Part shown: positions 17,826 through 26,818 of the stretch, piece after piece
Layout of the letters: each line of letters begins with the position of its first letter
Numbering within the stretch: the stretch's first letter is position 1
NCBI GenBank assembly: GCA_951828535.1
Contig: OX639990.1
Span: 731,300-795,299 of the forward strand
Source of the DNA: an uncultured Candidatus Entotheonella sp.
GTDB lineage: Bacteria; Tectomicrobia; Entotheonellia; Entotheonellales; Entotheonellaceae
Direction: 5' to 3'
Length of the DNA stretch: 64,000 nt
Program-made: the position numbers and the translations under genes
Notes under the pieces: generated by a model
The model's database searches: none
What the model saw: the letters and a program-made list of their open reading frames with translations, nothing else
What the model was told of the DNA's origin: nothing

Positions 17826-19130
17826 ATGTTTATCGGGTACTTCACCGAGCGCCCCTACCAGGACCCGGACTCCGGCTATTTCGGCGCCACCGGCAAGCCC
17901 ATCATGGATCTCACCGTCAGCAACGACCTCTATGACCCCAAGCTGGGCGCCGATCTTTACAACCGCTACCTCGACGAGAAAACCTACGCCGAGGAGATGG
18001 GCTTCGACGGCCTGATGCTCAACGAGCACCACGGCACGCCGTTCTGCATGGGCGGCGCCATGAACGTGGAAGCCTCCATTCTGGCGCGCATGACCAACCG
18101 CGCCAAGATCGTCCTGCTGGGCAACATCCTGCCGCTGTGGGACGACCCCATGTGGCTGGTGGAACAGCTCGCTATGATCGACATGATTTCGCGCGGCCGG
18201 TTGGTCTCCGGCTGGGTGCGCGGCACCGGACGGGAGAGCGTGTCGCACAACATCCCGCCGCACTACAACTGGGAACGCTTCCAGGAAGCACATGACTTCA
18301 TCGTCAAGGCGTGGACCACCTCCGGCCCGTTCCGTTGGGAGGGCAAGCATTTTCATTACCGCCACGTCAACCCGTGGGTGAAGCCCTACCAGAAACCCCA
18401 CCCGCCGATCTGGCTGCCGGGCGTGGTGAGCCGCGACTCGCTCATGTGGGCCGCCAAGCAGCGTATCCCCTACATCATGCTGGCCACCGAACTCGAACCC
18501 ACCCGGCAGGCGTTCCAGCTCTACCACGACACCGCGGCCGAGGAGGGCTACCAGTCCGGCCCGCAAAACATCGGCTACCTGTGGAAGGTGCACGTGGACG
18601 AGACAGAGGAACTGGCGGACCAGACCGGCCGCAAGTTCGTGCAAGGGCCGAGCAACCCGTTCCTGGCCGGCAACGAGGGGACGGTGAACCCGGCGTTGCT
18701 CAACCTGCCGGGCCTTACGTCCCGCAAGCGCGTGCTGCCGACGCAAACCGTAGCGACGCGGGCGCGAGGCGGCCTCGCCAGCGCGTTGGGGCGGCCGTAC
18801 GAGCAGCAGATCGAGGATTACACGGTGATCTCGGGCACGCCCAAGACCGTCATCCCCAAAATCCGCCACGTGCTGGAATACCTGCGCCCCGGCAGCATTT
18901 TCTTCTGGGACGGCGACGGCGCCATGAATCACGACGACGCCATGCGCAGCTTGCGGCTGATGGGCCAGGAGGTCCTCCCCGCGGTCAAGGAAATCGCTGA
19001 GGAACTGGAATTGCCCGGCCCCTTCGAGGTCGATCCGGCGACCGGCCAGCCGTTCACGGCCAATGATGACGCCGCGGACAGCCCGCATGCCGAAGCCGCC
19101 CCGGGCGCTGCCGAGCACGTTGCCGATTGA
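17826..19130 (+). CDS. Luciferase-like (LLM) flavin-dependent monooxygenase
   Basis: 434 residues with the bacterial luciferase TIM-barrel pattern: D-G-L-M-L-N-E-H-H-G-T-P-F-C-M near residue 60, L-L-G-N-I-L-P-L-W-D-D-P, I-S-R-G-R-L-V-S-G, and W-E-G-K-H-F-H-Y-R. These FMN/F420-dependent enzymes oxidise small organic substrates using reduced flavin from a reductase. ATG 17826 follows a cagggagaa ribosome site. The protein is a paralogue of the one at 51004-52143. Extra ~55 C-terminal residues are Ala/Asp-rich. Substrate unknown. Confidence 0.9.
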   Translation: MFIGYFTERPYQDPDSGYFGATGKPIMDLTVSNDLYDPKLGADLYNRYLDEKTYAEEMGFDGLMLNEHHGTPFCMGGAMNVEASILARMTNRAKIVLLGNILPLWDDPMWLVEQLAMIDMISRGRLVSGWVRGTGRESVSHNIPPHYNWERFQEAHDFIVKAWTTSGPFRWEGKHFHYRHVNPWVKPYQKPHPPIWLPGVVSRDSLMWAAKQRIPYIMLATELEPTRQAFQLYHDTAAEEGYQSGPQNIGYLWKVHVDETEELADQTGRKFVQGPSNPFLAGNEGTVNPALLNLPGLTSRKRVLPTQTVATRARGGLASALGRPYEQQIEDYTVISGTPKTVIPKIRHVLEYLRPGSIFFWDGDGAMNHDDAMRSLRLMGQEVLPAVKEIAEELELPGPFEVDPATGQPFTANDDAADSPHAEAAPGAAEHVAD

Positions 19131-19146
19131 TCTCGGCGCGCTGGGT

Positions 19147-20802
19147 ATGACAACCCCTCATCAACCTGACTTCGACGCCGACGTGGTGGTCATCGGCGGC
19201 GGCCCGGGCGGCAGCACCGCCGCCGCCATGCTGGCCCGCAAAGGCTGGCGCGTGCTGGTTCTTGAACGCGAGCGCTTCCCGCGTCACCACGTCGGCGAAT
19301 CCCTCCTCCCGGCCAGCCTGCCCGTCCTGGAAGAACTGGGCGTCCTGCCCGCCGTGCAAGCCGCCGGATTCCTCCCCAAATGGGGCGCCACCATGGTCTG
19401 GGGCAAGGACGACAAGCCCTGGAGCTGGTACTTCCGCGAGACCAATCCGAACAACCCGCACGCCTATCAGGTGTGGCGGCCCGTCTTCGATCAGTTACTC
19501 CTGGAAAATAGCCGCGCGTGCGGTGTCGAGGTGCGCGAGGGCCATCAGGTCGTCGAGGTCCTGTACGAGAACGGTCGGGCCGCCGGCGTGCGCTATCGCA
19601 ACGACACCGGACAGGACGGCACCGCCCGCGCCCGCTTCGTAGTCGACGCCAGCGGCCAAGCTGCGCTGCTGGGACGGCGCCTGCAATTGCGACGCTGGGA
19701 CCCATTCTTCCGCAACCTGGCGGTGTACGGCTACGTGACCGGCGCCAACCGCCTACCGGCCCCTGACGAGACCAACATTTTCATCGAAGCGCATCCGCAC
19801 GGCTGGTCGTGGATGATTCCCCTGCACACCGGATGGACGAGCGTGGGCACGGTACTTGACAGCCATAGCGGGCAGGAACACTTGTCGAAGGGTGACGTGC
19901 AGGAGGTTTTCCTGCGAGGGATGGCGGAGGCTCCATACACGGCCCGCCTGCTGCGGGACGCCGACTTGGTTTCCGGGCCGCAGGTGGTCAAGGACTGGTC
20001 TTACACCTCGGAACGGTTGGTGGGAGACGGCTACATCCTCGTCGGCGACGCGGCGTGCTTCGTCGATCCACTGTTTTCGTCCGGCGTGCACTTGGCACTG
20101 ATGTCCGGCGTACTGGCCGCGGCCTACGTAAGCACCGCCCTCAAAAAACCCGATATGGCCGAGGCGGCGGGGCAGGTCTACACCGAGATGTACGGCAAAG
20201 AGTACAACCACTTCCGCACCATGGCCCAGCTTTTTTACAGCAGCAACCGCACGGCGGAGTCGTATTTCTGGGAGGCGCGGAGACTGTTGGGCGATCAGGA
20301 GTCGCTATCGCCGCGCCACGCCTTCATCCACGCGGTCGCCGGGCAATCGCCGCGCGGCTATGAGCGGGCGGTGCTGGAACGGGGGGAGGCGCCGGACTTG
20401 TTCGCCCGCAACGTCCGCGCGGTGGAATCGGCCCGCGCCGCACGCCGGGCGCAACTGGCGGCGGCAGGGGCATCACAATCTCTGCTGGCAGCCGTACCCG
20501 GCCTCACCGCCGGTGTGGCAGTGAAGCGCAAACCCGTTCTCGGCGCCGGGGAGTTCGTGTGGGGCCACGTGCTGATAACGGACGGCTACCCGGAAGGTAC
20601 GCCGTGCAGCCCGTTGGCAGCGCAGGTGGTGTCGATGATCGACGGCCGCACGTCGGTGACCGAGCTATTGGAACGGCTGTGCGCTGGTCAAGACGAAGCA
20701 CAACACGCGGCAGTCGTGCCCGCCGTCCTCCAGACGCTGCGCATCCTGCACGTGGACGGCGCGGTGACGGGCCTGTTGGGGCAGGGGGGTAGGACAGCAT
20801 GA
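19147..20802 (+). CDS. FAD-dependent halogenase-like oxidoreductase with extra C-terminal domain
   Basis: 551 residues from ATG 19147, 16 bases after the monooxygenase; the open frame reaches back into that gene. The N-terminus has V-V-I-G-G-G-P-G-G-S-T-A-A (FAD) and the middle has H-G-W-S-W-M-I-P-L, the W-x-W-x-I-P signature of flavin-dependent halogenases, then G-D-A-A-C-F-V-D-P-L-F-S-S-G-V-H-L. The last ~85 residues (after G-E-F-V-W-G-H-V) contain M-I-D-G-R-T-S-V-T-E-L-L-E-R and resemble a PqqD-like peptide-binding module. Halogenation of a product of the P450/LLM enzymes is a reasonable guess only. Confidence 0.83.
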   Translation: MTTPHQPDFDADVVVIGGGPGGSTAAAMLARKGWRVLVLERERFPRHHVGESLLPASLPVLEELGVLPAVQAAGFLPKWGATMVWGKDDKPWSWYFRETNPNNPHAYQVWRPVFDQLLLENSRACGVEVREGHQVVEVLYENGRAAGVRYRNDTGQDGTARARFVVDASGQAALLGRRLQLRRWDPFFRNLAVYGYVTGANRLPAPDETNIFIEAHPHGWSWMIPLHTGWTSVGTVLDSHSGQEHLSKGDVQEVFLRGMAEAPYTARLLRDADLVSGPQVVKDWSYTSERLVGDGYILVGDAACFVDPLFSSGVHLALMSGVLAAAYVSTALKKPDMAEAAGQVYTEMYGKEYNHFRTMAQLFYSSNRTAESYFWEARRLLGDQESLSPRHAFIHAVAGQSPRGYERAVLERGEAPDLFARNVRAVESARAARRAQLAAAGASQSLLAAVPGLTAGVAVKRKPVLGAGEFVWGHVLITDGYPEGTPCSPLAAQVVSMIDGRTSVTELLERLCAGQDEAQHAAVVPAVLQTLRILHVDGAVTGLLGQGGRTA

Positions 20803-20814
20803 ACGGGCGGTGCA

Positions 20815-22530
20815 TCATTCCCGATACCACTCGTGGATATTCCACAGTTCGGCATCCCAGGCGTTGAGTCGAACCCCTTTGAGGTCATTGCTGACAGCCG
20901 ACGAAACGGTGGCGCGGTTGACCAAGGGGATCAGGACGTAGTTCTGCACCAACAGGTCGTTTAACTCGATAATCAAGTCCACGCGCTCGGACCCAAGAGG
21001 CGCGTCTTCCAATTCCATGTAAACGTCGTCATATTCCAGGCTGAACCAGCGGGGGATATTGCCGCCCTCCCAATCGTTCTCGGCGCGGGCAATTTCGCTG
21101 GTGCGCCAACCCGACAGGTAACCCTGCGGATCGATCCCGGGTCCACTGGCGTACATCTGAATGTCGGCATAGAAGCGGCCTACGGTGTCGCGATCGGGAT
21201 TCCCGCCGAAAAATTCGCCCGCATCAATGTCCTTCAATTCCGTCTCCACGCCAATCTCTTGCCACCACTCCTGAACCAACTCTTGCGTCTTCTGGCGGAC
21301 CGAGTTGGTGGAGGTCTGGTAGAGAATGCTCAATCGGACGCCGCTTTGTTGGCGGATGCCATCGGGACCAGGCAGCCAGCCAGCGGCGTCGAGCAGGGAC
21401 TTCGCCGCCGCGATATCCTGGTCTAAACAGGCTTGGTTATGGGGTGAAACATACCGCAGAGGCGTCGTAACCACGTTACAAGTCGGCTCACCCGTGGTGC
21501 CATAGAGTTGTTCCGCGACATGGTCGCGGTTAATTGCCAGGGACAAGGCACGGCGCAGGTCAAGTTCGCCCAGAAAGGGGTGGGGATTGGGGTCCGCCTC
21601 TGACCACTCGGAACGCTTGTCCCCCAGATCAGGGTCGGGATTGGTGAAGTTGACCACCAGCCGCTCAACGTTGGAAGCGAAAGCGGCCACCAAGGTTCCT
21701 CTGCCCGATACCTGCAGGGACTGCAAGACGTCCGGCTCAACTTGCAAGTTCCAAGCGTAGTCGGCGTTGCCTGTATCCAAGACGGACCGGGCCGCTTCGA
21801 TGGCGCTTCCACCACCTTTGAGGATCACCTCGGAAAAGAAGGGTTGGCCGGGCGTGCGGAAACGCCCGTTGATTTCGTAAACGATGTCGGAAGCCCCACT
21901 CGCCGCGTCGAATTGGAAATCAGCGATTTTGTAGGGACCCGTACCAATCGGGTACAAATTCTCCGTCTCACACCGTCGGGCGCCTTCGCCGAGACAGTCT
22001 TCAAACTGCGTTTTCTGAAGAATGACGCCGCCAGCGCCAACGAAGCTGTTATAGGGATACGATTGGGGAGCGCTGAAGGTGATTTGCAGCGTCAGATCAT
22101 CAATCGCCGCCACGTCTTCAATGGGTTCATTTTCACAGTTGCCTCCCGGAAGCGCGCAGTAGTACCGGTAGGTGAAGGCAGCGTCTTCGGCCGTGAGGGG
22201 TGTGCCGTCAGACCATAGGACACCCTCTTTCAGCTCCCAGGTGACCGTCGTCATATCGTCCGAAACCCCGCCGTTTTCCGCCGTTGGAATGGACGCCGCC
22301 AGGCGAGGGACCAACTCCCCGTTTTCGTCGTAGTTCGCCAGCGGCTCCAGCACCAACGCGGCGGCCTCGGTGTCTTTGTTCCCCCCGGACAGGTAGGGAT
22401 TGGCGATGGAGGGGGCCTGCCAGAACAACAGGGTCAGGGTCTCATGGACCCCATCACTGTCTCCGCAAGAACCCACCAACAGCCCGACAACCATCACAAC
22501 TACGCTGAACAACCACGTCATGCGTTTCAT
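20815..22530 (-). CDS. Solute-binding lipoprotein, ABC transporter family 5 (peptide/nickel type)
   Basis: 571 residues from ATG 22530. The signal peptide ends in the lipobox L-V-G-S-C, so the mature protein is a lipoprotein. Family-5 features follow: A-L-V-L-E-P-L-A-N-Y, L-K-E-G-V-L-W-S-D-G-T-P-L-T-A-E-D, and L-R-R-A-L-S-L-A-I-N-R-D. No permease or ATPase genes are nearby, so the rest of the transporter, if any, is elsewhere. Ligand unknown; convergent with the halogenase-like gene with only a 12-base gap. Confidence 0.88.
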   Translation of the reverse strand: MKRMTWLFSVVVMVVGLLVGSCGDSDGVHETLTLLFWQAPSIANPYLSGGNKDTEAAALVLEPLANYDENGELVPRLAASIPTAENGGVSDDMTTVTWELKEGVLWSDGTPLTAEDAAFTYRYYCALPGGNCENEPIEDVAAIDDLTLQITFSAPQSYPYNSFVGAGGVILQKTQFEDCLGEGARRCETENLYPIGTGPYKIADFQFDAASGASDIVYEINGRFRTPGQPFFSEVILKGGGSAIEAARSVLDTGNADYAWNLQVEPDVLQSLQVSGRGTLVAAFASNVERLVVNFTNPDPDLGDKRSEWSEADPNPHPFLGELDLRRALSLAINRDHVAEQLYGTTGEPTCNVVTTPLRYVSPHNQACLDQDIAAAKSLLDAAGWLPGPDGIRQQSGVRLSILYQTSTNSVRQKTQELVQEWWQEIGVETELKDIDAGEFFGGNPDRDTVGRFYADIQMYASGPGIDPQGYLSGWRTSEIARAENDWEGGNIPRWFSLEYDDVYMELEDAPLGSERVDLIIELNDLLVQNYVLIPLVNRATVSSAVSNDLKGVRLNAWDAELWNIHEWYRE

Positions 22531-22596
22531 CTCGAAGTCTTGCCTCCTCAGGAGTGTTGGGCGCCGCATAAACTGAGGCGCCAGTAAACTCTCTGC

Positions 22597-25290
22597 CTAT
22601 ACGTCATTCCGGCGCATGCCGGAATCCAGCGACCCTGTGTTCTGGGACAGGACATTGGCCCTCAAAAAATCTTCCAACTGCTGACGCACGTCTTTCCCGT
22701 TGACGAACTTCTCAACCACGACAAACAGGCCCTGGCCGTTGCTTTCTCGCTGCCACAGGGCACCGATGGTCCGCTTCTCAGCCGCATCGGACCCTTCGGC
22801 AATATGGGCGCCCTTGTATTCGACGACGAGCAGCCGGCCACCCGTCAGCCGAGCGACAAAGTCCGGGTAAAACCGGTCCGTCGCGGTGGGCAGCCAGAAC
22901 GAAGCCGGATGGCGTGCGACGTTGCGAATCCAGTACGTCACCTGTGGCAGGCTGTCAATGACCTGCGCGCACCGGACCTCCTCGCCGTCCTCGGCGCCGT
23001 CGAAAGCGGGCACGTTGTCCGGGCCCAGAAAGTGCTTGCGCGGCTTCCAGCGCCCGCGGTAGCGCCGCTGATCCTGGTACATGCCGTCCGTAAAGGTGAA
23101 AGCGTTGTCAAACGAGACTGTCGCGTTGGCATCGGGCGCGAAGAGGCACCGCTGGTAGACACCTTCACGTTCCTGCTGGCGGATGGCCTTGATCTTGCCC
23201 TCGATTTTATTGGCCAGCAGGAACTTGCACCGCATCAGCGCGGCGAGCGTCATGCCGCGCGTGTTCAGCAGGTGACCAACCAGGTCGCGCAGCCACTTGA
23301 GCAAGTCGCTCTGGGCAATGTAGGGTTGGCGCACCTGCCGGTCGAGCCACAGGACGAGGGCTTCCGGGGTCCAGCCGTCGACGCGGGTATCCAGAACCAA
23401 CTGCTCGGTTTCGCTGGCGAACTGGTAGGTGACATGCCTGCCGTCCAGGTCGATTTCAAAGCTGCGCGCCGTCTCGCGGATAGCGAACTCGTCCGCCCCC
23501 ATCCTGGGCGAATGATCCAGCAGCGACCAGTCGTGGTATTCCATCAACACGTCCGTATCGGCAAATTCCAGGGTGCCCTGGACTTCCGCCATCAGGCACG
23601 GAACGTTGAAGGGCTGCCCCTGCTCGGCGGGCGATAACCGGTCGCGGACTTCGGCGCGGTAGGCCGCGCAAGCCGCAGTAAACCGTGTCCGCTCACTGGC
23701 TGGCAGGGCCCTGTAGATTTCCTGCTCCAGGCCGCCGTCCACCCGCCCGGTGATCTCGACTTCGATCTGTCCGCCGGTTCCCTCGCGCGCCATGAACCCA
23801 TCGTGCGTCACCTCTTGGAGCGCGTACAAGACGTCTGACCCCGCCGCGACGGTGTGGGTGAACATCGGCTCCCGATTTTCACGCGGGCCGAATAAGTCCC
23901 CACCAATCTCGAATGTTCCCTGCACCGGCTCGATGTGGTCGCGCGCCTCGTCCTCCTCGAAGCCCATCGCCACCAGCTTGTCGGCCAAGGCGCGCGCCGC
24001 CTCGCCAAAGGACGGCTCGGACAGGAAGCTGTACGCCTTGTTCAAGTCGGCATGGCGGCGCCGCGTGGCGTAGGGCATGCGCAGCACGCGGCCGAGCAAC
24101 TGCTCCACGTCCGTGGCGCTGCGGATGCGCGACACGGAGCAGAAGACGTAGGCGAACGAGCAGTCCCAGCCTTCCTTGAGCGCCTCGACCGTGATGACGT
24201 AGTCGATGGGGCAGGCGCGGTCGAACAGGTCGATGCCGTTGAGCTCGCGCTGGCTGCCCGTGGCGACGGCAATTTTGCCGGCAGGAATCTGCTCGACGTC
24301 CACCAAGTGCGTTTTCAGCGCCCCAACCGTCACTTCCTGGTCTTTCGGCTGCGCCTGGAACAGGACAATGGGCCGGATGTAGTCGGGGTCGTCCTGCGCG
24401 GCCTCAGCAAGCGCGGCGCGGGCGGCGATGGCCCCGTGCACCGCATTTTGCCAGGAATCGTGCTCGGCAAGCATGATGGGCAGCTTGATCATGTCCGCGC
24501 GCTTGAGTTCCTGGGCAGTGACGCTATGCAGGATGTTCGACTTGCCCCGCGGCGTTGCCGTGAACTCGATAATGGCGCAGGGGTTGACTCGCGCCTGCAT
24601 GTCGCGCGTCAGGCCGGTGACGGCGTTGTGCGCCTCATCGACGATCATCAGGGGCCGGTGCAGGTGCAGCAGGTTGGCGAAGGAGAACTTGACGGCGCCG
24701 TCGTCCAGCCTTTCCAGGCCCGGCGCTAGTTGCGGCAGCGTGGCGAAGTGCGGCTCCATCTCCTCGTTGTGGGCGTAGACCTTGCGGCCCTCGGTGCTCT
24801 TGACGCGCAGCGTTTGGATGGTGCCGACCACCAGGCAGCAGCGGTCGCGCAGGTCGTGCGGCCGAATATGGGTGAAGTCGGCAATGTCGAACACCCGCAC
24901 CCGCCCGTCAAACGCGGCGTCCAGCACCTGCCGGTAGGCATGGCGGGGGTTTTTCAGCGCCTCGACCGTTTGCAGGCGGATGGTATTGCTCGGCACCAGC
25001 CACAGCACCAGCGGATAGTCCTTCTCGACCCAGACGTTGCGGGCGACGGACACGGCATGCGCGGCAAGGATGGTTTTGCCGCCGCCGGTGGGCAGGCGCA
25101 GGCAGACGTAGGGCACGTCCGGCAAATCGTTCAGCGGCGTGTAGGCCCCGGCGTAGCCGCCGAGCCGCCCGGCCTGCTCCGGCTCGCGGGTGATGGCCTC
25201 GTAAGCGTTCTTGGGGCCGGCGATGCGCGCCTCCTCGAAGAAGCGGCGCAGCACGGCGAGGGTGTCGGCTTGATACGGCTTCAACTGCAT
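22597..25290 (-). CDS. res: Type III restriction enzyme Res subunit (helicase-nuclease)
   Basis: 897 residues. The SF2 helicase motor has Walker A L-P-T-G-G-G-K-T-I, motif II V-D-E-A-H-N and motif III E-F-T-A-T-P-R-G. Motif VI is in the S-V-S-R-I-R-S-A-T-D-V-E-Q-L-L-G-R-V-L-R region. Near the C-terminus F-Y-P-D-F-V and V-V-E-Y-K-G give the PD-(D/E)xK nuclease core. It would cut DNA together with Mod, whose stop is three bases upstream. The last residues, D-S-G-M-R-R-N-D-V, are translated from a REP-like palindrome (22604-22630), so the natural C-terminus was replaced or extended. Confidence 0.9.
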   Translation of the reverse strand: MQLKPYQADTLAVLRRFFEEARIAGPKNAYEAITREPEQAGRLGGYAGAYTPLNDLPDVPYVCLRLPTGGGKTILAAHAVSVARNVWVEKDYPLVLWLVPSNTIRLQTVEALKNPRHAYRQVLDAAFDGRVRVFDIADFTHIRPHDLRDRCCLVVGTIQTLRVKSTEGRKVYAHNEEMEPHFATLPQLAPGLERLDDGAVKFSFANLLHLHRPLMIVDEAHNAVTGLTRDMQARVNPCAIIEFTATPRGKSNILHSVTAQELKRADMIKLPIMLAEHDSWQNAVHGAIAARAALAEAAQDDPDYIRPIVLFQAQPKDQEVTVGALKTHLVDVEQIPAGKIAVATGSQRELNGIDLFDRACPIDYVITVEALKEGWDCSFAYVFCSVSRIRSATDVEQLLGRVLRMPYATRRRHADLNKAYSFLSEPSFGEAARALADKLVAMGFEEDEARDHIEPVQGTFEIGGDLFGPRENREPMFTHTVAAGSDVLYALQEVTHDGFMAREGTGGQIEVEITGRVDGGLEQEIYRALPASERTRFTAACAAYRAEVRDRLSPAEQGQPFNVPCLMAEVQGTLEFADTDVLMEYHDWSLLDHSPRMGADEFAIRETARSFEIDLDGRHVTYQFASETEQLVLDTRVDGWTPEALVLWLDRQVRQPYIAQSDLLKWLRDLVGHLLNTRGMTLAALMRCKFLLANKIEGKIKAIRQQEREGVYQRCLFAPDANATVSFDNAFTFTDGMYQDQRRYRGRWKPRKHFLGPDNVPAFDGAEDGEEVRCAQVIDSLPQVTYWIRNVARHPASFWLPTATDRFYPDFVARLTGGRLLVVEYKGAHIAEGSDAAEKRTIGALWQRESNGQGLFVVVEKFVNGKDVRQQLEDFLRANVLSQNTGSLDSGMRRNDV
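22604..22630. repeat. REP-like palindrome inside the 3' end of res
   Basis: attccggc (22606-22613) pairs perfectly with gccggaat (22618-22625) around gcat. The res stop codon lies at 22597-22599, so the element is translated. Its core matches the unit at 2285-2310. Confidence 0.7.
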
Positions 25291-25293
25291 GAA

Positions 25294-26818
25294 TCAGGTC
25301 CACGCCTTGATGTGGTAGGGCACCTGCTTGAAGGTGATGCGCTCGCGGTCGAGGGTTGCCGGCATCAGGCGCGAGCGCTCGCCGTAGACCGTCAGCGGAC
25401 CGGCGAACCCCGCGTCCTGCCGCGCCAACGCCTCCCGAATTGCCGCCGGCCGGTCGCTTGTCGCCGAGGATGCCGTTGTACAGCAGCGCATACGCGCGTC
25501 CGTCGTGCAGGCCGAGAAAAGGCGACGCGCCGTTGCCGCGCCACGAACGCCCGGTTTCGCTGAAATAGACGTGGGCGGCCAGCACGGAAAAGGGGATGTC
25601 GGCGCGGATCTGCCCCGCTTCGTCGAACACCGGCGGGCCAAGGCGGTAGAAGCGAAATCCGCCGCCGCCCTGCCAGCCGACGTTTTTGGAGATGCCACCC
25701 TGTTCGCCGCCGATGACCTGATTCAGGCGCGGGACGCAATGGCTGACGGCGTGCGCGCCCATTTCGATGCCGACGTAGCGGCGGCCCATCTTGTGCGCCA
25801 CCGCCGCGGTGGTGCCGGAGCCGAGGAAGGAATCGAGGACGAGGTCGCCGGGGTTGGTGGCGATATGGAGAATGCGTTGCAGGAGGCGTTCGGGTTTGGG
25901 GGTTGAAAAGGGTGTTTCTCCCGGAAACAGCCCTGTGATTTCGTTCTTTGCTTCTCCGGTCGTACCGACATCTTGATAGAACCAGAGTGTAGACGGAACG
26001 AGGCCCTGTTGAACTTCCGACAAGAACTTCTTCACTCGGGGAACGTTAGCGCCTTCGCTTCCAAACCATATGCCGTTGTCCGCGACCATTTCTGCAAAAC
26101 GTTCTTCCGTGTACAACCAGCATCGCCCCGGAGGAGGGTCCACCGTGCGCCCTGATGGGGTTGTCACTGTAAAGAACTGTTCCTTCCTGCGTCCCTTCTC
26201 AGCTTTCGCATGAGCTGGAAGCGAAGACCAAGTTCCTCGTGGGTCGTCATCTGGATTCGTAAATCTCTCAAGCTGACTCTCGGATGCGGGTAGAGGATTC
26301 CGGATCTCTTTCCAGACTTCCCGATCCCGTGCGAAAAGCATCAAATGGTCATGCACGGCCGACACATCCGTTCGGTTCTCTCGTGTGAAGGTCTTTTGCC
26401 AAAATACGTTAGCCACGAAATTTCTTCTTCCAAACACCTCATCCATAACGACCTTGAGATAGTGCGCCTCATTGTCGTCAATCGACACCCAAATCGACCC
26501 ATCCTCCGCCAGCAAGTCGCGCAACAGTTCCAGGCGCGGCCACATCATCGCCAGCCACTTGCTATGTTCGAGATTGTCGTCGTAGTGCTCGAAGGCCGAG
26601 CGCGTGTTGTACGGCGGGTCAATGTAGATGCACTTCACCTGCCCGGCATAGAAAGGCAGCAGCGCCTTCAACGCTTCCAGGTTGTCGCCTTGGATGAGCA
26701 TGTTACCGGTGTCCAGGTCACCCGCGGAAAGGTCAGACGCTTCTTCCAGCAAACGGTAGGGCACCCGGGTGGCGGCATGAATGTCAGTATCGCGCGTCAA
26801 CCAGTTCAGAGTGGGCAT
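25294..26818 (-). pseudogene. mod: Type III DNA adenine methyltransferase Mod, frameshifted near its 3' end
   Basis: The N-terminal part is intact: G-D-N-L-E-A-L-K-A-L-L, catalytic Y-I-D-P-P-Y-N, and the SAM loop D-S-F-L-G-S-G-T-T-A-A-V. Around 25446-25453 the reading frame changes: the upstream frame runs on into res with meaningless sequence, while the other frame gives D-R-P-A-A-I-R-E-A-L and a proper end I-T-F-K-Q-V-P-Y-H-I-K-A-W-T at 25294, three bases before the res start. The site is a tandem CCGG-CCGG; removing one copy restores 506 residues. The change could be a true mutation, a phase switch or an assembly error. The catalytic half is unaffected. Confidence 0.8.

Noticed and set aside
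24908-25440. Long C-terminal extension of Mod overlapping res
   Set aside because: Composition is Arg/Ala/Gly-rich shadow sequence of res; the true end lies in the other frame.
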